A DNA stretch of 6,407 nucleotides from Alphaproteobacteria bacterium (lineage in GTDB: Bacteria > Pseudomonadota > Alphaproteobacteria > Sphingomonadales > Sphingomonadaceae), in NCBI GenBank assembly GCA_028293055.1, contig JAQGLD010000189.1, positions 1 to 6,407 of the forward strand. Reading direction: 5' to 3'. Below the pieces are notes generated by a model, which ran no database searches, had not been told where the DNA came from, and saw only the letters and a program-made list of their open reading frames with translations. Below, one piece after another: positions 1-4,503 of the stretch. A program made the translations under genes and the position numbers. Every line of letters begins with the position of its first letter. Within the stretch, counting starts at the first letter, position 1.

Positions 1-287
1 AGGATATCGAATCGGCCCCATTCGTCGATGCCGCGACGGACCATCGCTTCGGCATCGGCTTCGTTGCTGACATCGCCGCCATCGGCGATCGCCTCGCCGC
101 CGCGCGCCTTGATGATATCGACGACCGCCTGGGCGTCGTCGCCGCGGCCCTCGCCCTTCACCGACGAACCGAGATCGTTGATCACCACCTTCGCGCCCTG
201 GCGGGCGAGCTCGAGCGCATGGCCGCGGCCGATGCCATGTCCGGCACCCGTGACCAGAGCGACCTTTCCTTCAAGAATTCCACTCAT
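1..287 (-). CDS. SDR-family (3-hydroxyacyl-CoA type) dehydrogenase, C-terminus cut by window edge
   Basis: Only the first 95 residues are inside the window; the gene continues past base 1. They form the N-terminal Rossmann half of a classical short-chain dehydrogenase/reductase. The nucleotide-binding glycine motif TGAGHGIG is at residues 13-20. The second beta strand ends VVINDLG (34-40), and Asp38 there is the type of residue that favours NAD over NADP. The region after it (SSVKGEGRGDDAQ, 41-53, then ARGGEA, 61-66) resembles the (3R)-hydroxyacyl-CoA dehydrogenase half of peroxisomal multifunctional enzyme 2/HSD17B4, so 3-hydroxyacyl-CoA or hydroxysteroid-CoA oxidation is the likely reaction. 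The catalytic Ser-Tyr-Lys set lies outside the window and cannot be checked. The ATG at 287 has an AGGAG at 299-295, seven bases upstream, and lies three bases after the DUF35 stop, so it is the third gene of the minus-strand operon. The family call is firm; the substrate is inferred. Confidence 0.9.
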   Translation of the reverse strand, partial: MSGILEGKVALVTGAGHGIGRGHALELARQGAKVVINDLGSSVKGEGRGDDAQAVVDIIKARGGEAIADGGDVSNEADAEAMVRRGIDEWGRFDI

Positions 288-290
288 CTT

Positions 291-707
291 TCAGCTCCTG
301 CGCGGTGCGAACACCGGGATGGTGACGTCCTCGGAGATCGCCTGGAACCTCAATTCGACCGGCATTCCGATCTCGAGGTCCGCGATCTCGCACTCGACGA
401 TATTGGTGGTGATCCTCACGCCTTCCTCGAGATCGACCTGCGCCGCGACATAGGGCAGGCGGGCGTTGAACGGAGGGAGGTCGTTCACATAGACGGTCGA
501 ATAAGTGTAGATCTCGCCGCGCCCGCTCGCCGGGACCAGGGACACATCCTCGCTCCAGCATTTCGGGCACATCGGCCGCGGATAATAATGCACGAGCTCG
601 CAGGAATTGCATTTGCCGAGCAGCAACTTCCCATTCTTCGCGGCCTCCCAGAATGGCCTGGTCTCGGACTCGATCGTCGGAAGATCGAAGCGTGGGCTGC
701 TCGCCAT
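291..707 (-). CDS. Zn-ribbon/OB-fold DUF35 protein, probable partner subunit of the thiolase-like enzyme
   Basis: This 138-residue protein has the two-part DUF35 architecture. A short N-terminal helix carries the family's RPFWEAAKNGKL pattern (17-28). A rubredoxin-like zinc ribbon follows, with cysteines C33-x2-C36-x10-C47-x2-C50. A C-terminal OB fold spans about residues 60-135 and includes GRGEIYTYSTVY (62-73) and the EGVR and IGMPVELRF strands. Known relatives are non-catalytic partners of thiolase-superfamily enzymes: they bind Ltp2-type steroid side-chain aldolases (as the DUF35 domain of ChsH2) or bridge archaeal thiolase and HMG-CoA synthase. The natural partner here is the thiolase-like protein at 1673-2818. 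The start at 707 shares its A with the TGA of the upstream crotonase gene (TGATG), suggesting translational coupling, and AGGGGA at 718-713 is a suitable ribosome site. The open frame continues upstream of this ATG, but that stretch is the shadow of the crotonase gene. Family assignment is strong; the partner is inferred from context. Confidence 0.93.
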   Translation of the reverse strand: MASSPRFDLPTIESETRPFWEAAKNGKLLLGKCNSCELVHYYPRPMCPKCWSEDVSLVPASGRGEIYTYSTVYVNDLPPFNARLPYVAAQVDLEEGVRITTNIVECEIADLEIGMPVELRFQAISEDVTIPVFAPRRS

Positions 708-1513
708 CACTGTCCCCTGAAATTGGTCGGGCGCTTCTCGATGAAGGCGGCGACGCCCTCCTTCACATCGTCCGTCCTGCTGTTGATCTCCTGCGCCATG
801 GCTTCGGCGAGGAAGGCTGTGTTGCGGTCGCTGTCGAGCGAGGCGTTGAGCAGGCGCTTGGAAAGCGAGATCGATGTCGTCGCCGCGCTCGCGAGCCGGG
901 CAGCGAGGGCGTCCACCCTGGCGTCGAGCTCGGCCTCGGCGCAGACGATGTTGACCATGCCCAGCGCCTTGGCCTCGTCGGCCGGAAGCCTGTCCCCGAG
1001 AAAGGCCATTTCCTTGGCCTTTTGCAGACCGACCCGCCTCGGCAGCAAGTATGCGCCGGCGGCGTCGAGGCAGAGACCGCGCAGCACGAAGGGCTGCGAG
1101 AACCAGGCGTTTTCGGTCGCGACGATAAGGTCGCAGGCGAAGGCGAGATGCGCGCCCATGCCCGCCGCCGGCCCCTGCACTGCGGCGATCACGGGCTTGC
1201 CGCAGTCGAGCACCGCTGCGATCAGTTTCTGCGCGCCGTTGAGCATGGTGCGCAGCGTGGTTCCGGTCGGACGAGGCCCGGCCATCGCCGCCGACATCTT
1301 GGAGACATCCGCGCCCGAGCAGAAATGCTTGCCGTTGGACGCGATCACCACGACCCGGATGTCCTGATCCCCGTCCGCCCGGGCGAGCAGTTCGATGAGC
1401 CGGTCGCGCTGGTCCGGGGAAATCGCGTTGGCGCGTTCGGGTTTGTTGAGGGTGATGCGCATCACTCCGCCGGTCGTGTCGACCAGAATCGTGTCGTCGC
1501 CTTGTTCGCTCAT
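707..1513 (-). CDS. Enoyl-CoA hydratase/isomerase (crotonase) family protein, isomerase-like active site
   Basis: This complete 268-residue protein has the usual crotonase length. The first oxyanion-hole segment is GKHFCSGADVSKM (61-73) and the second is QGPAAGMGAHLAFACDL (113-129). The region GLCLDAAGAYLLPRRVG (146-162) and the family helix LGDRLPADEAKALGMVN (172-188) follow in the expected order. Aligned by eye with rat enoyl-CoA hydratase, the two catalytic glutamates (Glu144 and Glu164) fall on His122 and Phe142, so ordinary hydratase chemistry is doubtful. Asp150 sits where PaaG-type and dienoyl-CoA isomerases keep their catalytic aspartate, so double-bond isomerisation is the better guess; hydration or hydrolysis remains possible. 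The ATG at 1513 is preceded by GGAGGGG at 1530-1524 with ten bases of spacing. It is first in the minus-strand operon with the DUF35 and SDR genes, divergent from the thiolase-like gene, and probably acts on a cytoplasmic acyl-CoA intermediate. Confidence 0.92.
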   Translation of the reverse strand: MSEQGDDTILVDTTGGVMRITLNKPERANAISPDQRDRLIELLARADGDQDIRVVVIASNGKHFCSGADVSKMSAAMAGPRPTGTTLRTMLNGAQKLIAAVLDCGKPVIAAVQGPAAGMGAHLAFACDLIVATENAWFSQPFVLRGLCLDAAGAYLLPRRVGLQKAKEMAFLGDRLPADEAKALGMVNIVCAEAELDARVDALAARLASAATTSISLSKRLLNASLDSDRNTAFLAEAMAQEINSRTDDVKEGVAAFIEKRPTNFRGQ

Positions 1514-1610
1514 CGCAATCTTGCCCCTCCGGCGCGGAAGCGGCGCGCGCTTTCCGTGATGGTCTCGAGGAATAAGCTACAGGCGCGGGTGAACGAGTCC
1601 CCATGAAGGT

Positions 1611-1651
1611 GACAGTCTGTCCGCCGAAGCTTCGTATAGATCGCGGGACAG
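1611..1651. promoter_or_regulatory. Possible operator: stacked palindromes with GACAG half-sites around the thiolase promoter
   Basis: GACAG-T-CTGTC at 1611-1621 is a perfect 5+1+5 inverted repeat. CGAAGCTTCG at 1625-1634 is a perfect 10-base palindrome directly abutting the TATAGA -10 candidate. GACAG recurs at 1647-1651, and CTGTCC (1617-1622) pairs with GGACAG (1646-1651) as a wider inverted repeat enclosing the -10 box. A dyad in the -35/-10 spacer of an over-long (20-base) promoter resembles MerR-type operators, but a repressor site of another family fits equally well. Short palindromes do arise by chance in G+C-rich DNA. Confidence 0.4.
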
Positions 1652-1660
1652 GGTAAGGCG

Positions 1661-1666
1661 AAGGAG
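1661..1666 (+). promoter_or_regulatory. Ribosome binding site of the thiolase-like gene
   Basis: AAGGAG lies six bases before the ATG at 1673, a near-ideal Shine-Dalgarno sequence. It fixes the start of the thiolase-like protein, whose first residues (GRRVAIAGVGLSG) also form the expected N-terminal beta strand of the family. Confidence 0.85.
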
Positions 1667-1672
1667 ACTGCA

Positions 1673-2818
1673 ATGGGGCGGCGGGTAGCGATTGCAGGTG
1701 TGGGGCTGTCCGGGCTTCCCGGCTCGCCCGAAGCGACTCCGTTCGCGCTCCACGCCCAGGCCTCGCGAATTGCTTTAGCCGAGGCCGGGCTCAAGCCTTC
1801 CGACATCGATGGCTTCGCATCCGCCGGGCTGGGTGCGATCCAGCCGATCGAGGTCGCGGAATATATGGGGCTGAAGCCGCGCTGGCTCGATTCGACCGGT
1901 GTCGGCGGAGCAACCTGGGAAGTGATGGCGGCCCATGCCGCCGACGCGATTGCGCAAGGCCGGGCGGATGTCGTCCTGCTGGCTTACGGTTCGACGGCGC
2001 GCACCGATCTCAGGAAGAAGCTGCGCACCGCCAGCCTTGCCTGGGGCACACGCGGGCCGAGCCAGTTCGAGGCGCCGTTCGGCCATTCCCTGATCTCCAA
2101 ATATGCGATGGCCGCGCGCCGCCACATGCATGAATATGGCACGACGCTCGAGCAGATGGCCGAAGTCGCGGTCTCGGCGCGCTACAACGCCTGGCTGACC
2201 CCATTCGCGACCTACCGCGAGCCGATCGACATCGCGGATGTACTCGACGGACCAATGATCGCCGACCCGTTCACCAAGCTGCAATGCTGCATCCGCTCGG
2301 ATGGCGGAGCCGCGGTGATTCTGGTCGCCGAGGACCGGGTCAGGGATCTGGCGGTAAAGCCGGTCTGGGTGCTCGGAGCCGGCGAGGCCGGCTCGCATGT
2401 CTCGATGAGCCAGTGGGAGGATTTCACGACCTCGCCTGCGGCGATGTCGGGTCCCGTGGCGTTCGCCCGGGCCGGTATCCGCCCAGACGAGATCGATGTC
2501 TGCGAGCTTTACGACGCCTTCACCTACATGACCCTGGTGACGCTCGAGGATCTCGGCTTCTGCCAAAAAGGGGAGGGCGGCGCATTCGTCGAGGACGGCA
2601 GGCTCCGAGTCGGCGGCGCGCTCCCGACCAATACCGACGGCGGCGGCCTCTCGGCTTGCCACCCCGGCATGCGCGGCCTGTTCCTGCTGGTCGAGGCTGC
2701 GCGCCAGCTGCGGGGCGAATGCGGCGAGCGCCAGGTGAAGGAAGCGAAGCTCGCCTGCGTCAGCGGCACCGGCGGCTGGTTTTGCTCGAGCGGGACGATG
2801 ATCCTGGGAGCCGATTGA
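1673..2818 (+). CDS. Thiolase-superfamily protein, SCP2/lipid-transfer (Ltp2-like) type; possible side-chain aldolase
   Basis: This complete 381-residue protein has a double thiolase fold. The N-terminal half starts RRVAIAGVGLSG (3-14) and contains the AxxIxxGxADVVLLAYG strand (about 90-106). The C-terminal half begins near 258 and contains the family signature CELYDAFTYMTLVTLEDLGF (277-296), then NTDGGGLSACHPG (320-332) with the thiolase histidine His330. It ends in the glycine-rich VSGTGGWFCSSGT (363-375). Where condensing and degradative thiolases keep the nucleophilic Cys (CxSG), this protein has Gly76 (GVGG, 76-79), so standard acyl-enzyme chemistry is unlikely. Loss of that Cys together with a nearby DUF35 gene matches the Ltp2-type proteins, which cleave a C-C bond of steroid side-chain CoA esters by retro-aldol reaction with a DUF35 partner. 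The DUF35 gene here is on the opposite, divergent strand. A CoA-ester aldolase is the preferred guess; a thiolase with an unusual nucleophile is the alternative. Confidence 0.9.
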   Translation: MGRRVAIAGVGLSGLPGSPEATPFALHAQASRIALAEAGLKPSDIDGFASAGLGAIQPIEVAEYMGLKPRWLDSTGVGGATWEVMAAHAADAIAQGRADVVLLAYGSTARTDLRKKLRTASLAWGTRGPSQFEAPFGHSLISKYAMAARRHMHEYGTTLEQMAEVAVSARYNAWLTPFATYREPIDIADVLDGPMIADPFTKLQCCIRSDGGAAVILVAEDRVRDLAVKPVWVLGAGEAGSHVSMSQWEDFTTSPAAMSGPVAFARAGIRPDEIDVCELYDAFTYMTLVTLEDLGFCQKGEGGAFVEDGRLRVGGALPTNTDGGGLSACHPGMRGLFLLVEAARQLRGECGERQVKEAKLACVSGTGGWFCSSGTMILGAD

Positions 2819-2826
2819 CGCCGTTC

Positions 2827-2856
2827 AGTCCTCCCGTTCCTTTCGCGGGAGTGACT
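2827..2856. terminator. Hairpin between convergent genes, possible bidirectional terminator
   Basis: AGTCCTCCCG (2827-2836) pairs with CGGGAGTGACT (2846-2856), leaving T2852 bulged, to give a ten-base-pair stem with a nine-base loop. It begins eight bases after the thiolase-like stop and ends just before the ligase stop on the other strand, so it is placed to end both transcripts. There is no clear U-run on either side, so intrinsic termination is only moderately supported. Confidence 0.45.
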
Positions 2857-2857
2857 T

Positions 2858-4405
2858 CTAACTGCGAATCCGCCCTTCGATCCGCCCGGCGTCCAGCCCC
2901 TCGAGCATGGCGTGGAGCGCCAGCTTGTCGACCTTCATGACCGAGGTGAGGGGTAGCGAGTCGACGATCACCAGCTCGTCGGGCGCCTTGTAGTCGGCCA
3001 GGTCGGCCTTCACCGCGGCGCGTAACTCCTCGAGGCTCGGCGGCGCGATCGGGTCGGCGGGGACGACGAAGGCGACGCCGATCTCGCCGATCACCGGCGC
3101 CTTGCGGCCAATCACGGCCGCTGTCCCGACCCCCGGATGCTCCGAGAGGACTCGTTCGACCTCGATCGGATAGACATTGTATCCGCCGCGAATGTACATC
3201 TCGCTGGTCCGGCCGGCGAGGACGAGATTGCCGCTCTCGTCGAAATAGCCATAATCGCCGCTGAGCAGCCAGCCGTCCTCGCTGAGCACTTCCGCCGTGC
3301 GTTCAGGGTCGCGCCAATAGCCGCGCATCACCTGAGCGCAACGGACCCGCACGCGGCCAATCTCCCCCTTGGGCTTCGGTTTCAGATCTTCGTCGACCAG
3401 CATCACTTCGATTCCCGGCTGCGGCCGGCCGACGGTGCGGAACAGGGTCTCCGGCGAATCGCCGACTCGAGTGCCGGTGACCGACGGACATTCGGTCATC
3501 GAATAACGCACGATGAGCGGGATTCCGAGCCGCCGGGTGACTCGCTCGATCAGTTCGGGCGGAGCCGGCGCGGTCGCGGTGATTCCGATCTTGAGGTGGG
3601 AGAGATCGGCGCCGTCGAGCTCGGGCAGATCGAGCAATTTGGCCCATTGGGTCGGCACTCCGGCGCCGATGCTGATCTTCTCTTCGACGAGCAGCCGCAG
3701 CATCTTCTGCGCAGTCCAGGGCTGGCTCGGCACCACCGTCGTCATTCCGAACGCAATCTGCTCCCAGACCTTGCCGCCATAGCCGGCATGGGCGAACGGA
3801 GTCGAGTTGAGCCGGCGCGCGAAGGGTGCCGACATTGGGCCCGAAGTGATGGTCGCGGCGCGCAGGCTCGACTGGTCGTGGGTCGCGCCCTTGGGCATTC
3901 CGGTCGTCCCGCTCGTCCAGATGATCACCGCCGGATCGGCCAGGTCCCGCGCGACCGGGGCCGTCAGAGGCGGTGCTTCGAGTAGCCTTGGCAACTCGCT
4001 GCGGCGAATGACCGGCGCGTCGCCGGAAATCACTGCGTCGTCCTCGGCGAAGATCATGCTCGGCGCCGCGCGGTCGACGATCGCTCCGACCTCGCGGCGC
4101 CCAAGCCGGGTATTGACCCCGCTCGAGATTCCGCCGGCGCACTGTATCGCTGCGAAGCAGATGGCATAGTCGATGGATGTATCGAGAAACACCAGGCCGA
4201 CATCCCCGGGCGCGAATCCGCGCTCGACCAGGGCCGCGGCGAGCGACATGGCCTTGGCGTGCCATGCCCCGTAGGTCAGCCGTCGACCCTCGAAGACATA
4301 GGCCTCCTGATCGGGGAAGGCCTTCGCTGCCCCCGCCAGTAGCGCGGCGAGCGAGCGATATTGCTCGCCGAGGACTGGAGGGGGATAATCGCCTGCGATC
4401 GTCAT
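2858..4405 (-). CDS. AMP-forming acyl-CoA ligase (acyl-CoA synthetase, FadD-like)
   Basis: This 515-residue member of the ANL adenylating superfamily activates a carboxylic acid with ATP to an acyl-adenylate and then the CoA thioester. Motifs occur in order: the phosphate-binding loop WTSGTTGMPKG (163-173); YSMTE (301-305); GWLLSGDYGYFD (378-389) with the ribose-binding Asp384; the hinge region LAGRTSEMYIRGGYNVYPIEVE (396-417); and the C-terminal catalytic lysine Lys491 in PLTSVMKVDK (485-494). The usual Gly before that Lys is Met490. No signal peptide is seen, so it should act in the cytoplasm. I chose the ATG at 4405 (GAAGG at 4417-4413, seven bases upstream). An upstream in-frame TTG at 4438 would add 11 residues but has no ribosome site and lies inside a hairpin. 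It is downstream of the receptor gene on the same strand and convergent with the thiolase-like gene. The substrate cannot be read from sequence; a bulky or alicyclic acid is inferred from context. Confidence 0.93.
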   Translation of the reverse strand: MTIAGDYPPPVLGEQYRSLAALLAGAAKAFPDQEAYVFEGRRLTYGAWHAKAMSLAAALVERGFAPGDVGLVFLDTSIDYAICFAAIQCAGGISSGVNTRLGRREVGAIVDRAAPSMIFAEDDAVISGDAPVIRRSELPRLLEAPPLTAPVARDLADPAVIIWTSGTTGMPKGATHDQSSLRAATITSGPMSAPFARRLNSTPFAHAGYGGKVWEQIAFGMTTVVPSQPWTAQKMLRLLVEEKISIGAGVPTQWAKLLDLPELDGADLSHLKIGITATAPAPPELIERVTRRLGIPLIVRYSMTECPSVTGTRVGDSPETLFRTVGRPQPGIEVMLVDEDLKPKPKGEIGRVRVRCAQVMRGYWRDPERTAEVLSEDGWLLSGDYGYFDESGNLVLAGRTSEMYIRGGYNVYPIEVERVLSEHPGVGTAAVIGRKAPVIGEIGVAFVVPADPIAPPSLEELRAAVKADLADYKAPDELVIVDSLPLTSVMKVDKLALHAMLEGLDAGRIEGRIRS

Positions 4406-4412
4406 CTTCGCG

Positions 4413-4417
4413 CCTTC
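4413..4417 (-). promoter_or_regulatory. Ribosome binding site of the acyl-CoA ligase gene
   Basis: On the minus strand GAAGG lies seven bases before the ATG at 4405. It decides the start in favour of this ATG over the in-frame TTG at 4438, which has no comparable purine-rich sequence upstream. Confidence 0.55.
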
Positions 4418-4426
4418 GACAAGAAC

Positions 4427-4462
4427 GATGGGCCGCAATCCCGGTACGAATTGCGGCCCATC
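4427..4462 (-). terminator. Strong hairpin after the receptor gene, probable intrinsic terminator or attenuator
   Basis: GATGGGCCGCAAT (4427-4439) and ATTGCGGCCCATC (4450-4462) form a perfect 13-base-pair inverted repeat around a ten-base loop. Read on the minus strand, the stem begins 41 bases after the receptor stop and is followed by GTTCTTGTC, a short T-rich run. This is a good fit to a terminator of the receptor gene. Because the same-strand ligase starts only 21 bases beyond it, the hairpin could also act as a partial terminator or attenuator tuning read-through into the ligase. An operator palindrome is a less likely alternative. Confidence 0.65.
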
Positions 4463-4503
4463 TCATCCATCAATGCTGCCTACCCGCGCGCGGCTATGGT
4501 CAA

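Larger units (their letters stand above)
1514..1672. promoter_or_regulatory. Divergent intergenic control region between the crotonase operon and the thiolase-like gene
   Basis: These 159 bases separate two divergently read genes, so they must hold promoters for both unless transcription enters from elsewhere. For the plus strand, TATAGA at 1635-1640 is the best -10 candidate. A -35-like GTGACA lies at 1609-1614, but the 20-base spacer is longer than usual. For the minus strand the best I can see is TTATTC at 1575-1570 with only a poor -35. Two perfect palindromes sit in the plus-strand core promoter: GACAGTCTGTC (1611-1621) and CGAAGCTTCG (1625-1634). A further GACAG is at 1647-1651. These look like operator elements, but no regulator gene lies in the window to match them to. 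The regulatory role is sure by position; individual boxes are tentative. Confidence 0.6.

Noticed and set aside
219..1606. Long plus-strand open frames antisense to the crotonase and DUF35 genes
   Set aside because: They lack domain-like sequence, are rich in Arg/Ala/Gly from G+C-biased reverse frames, and lie opposite clearly conserved genes.
708..1673. Upstream extension of the DUF35 frame to a 460-residue protein
   Set aside because: The added part is the crotonase gene read in another frame. The ATG at 707 has a good ribosome site and the conserved family N-terminus begins there.
1775..2662. Minus-strand open frame opposite the thiolase-like gene
   Set aside because: No family resemblance and Arg/Gly-rich composition; the plus strand carries an unbroken conserved thiolase fold with a strong ribosome site.
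4406..4438. TTG start giving an 11-residue longer ligase
   Set aside because: The TTG lies in the stem of a strong hairpin and has no ribosome site, while the ATG at 4405 has GAAGG at good spacing.
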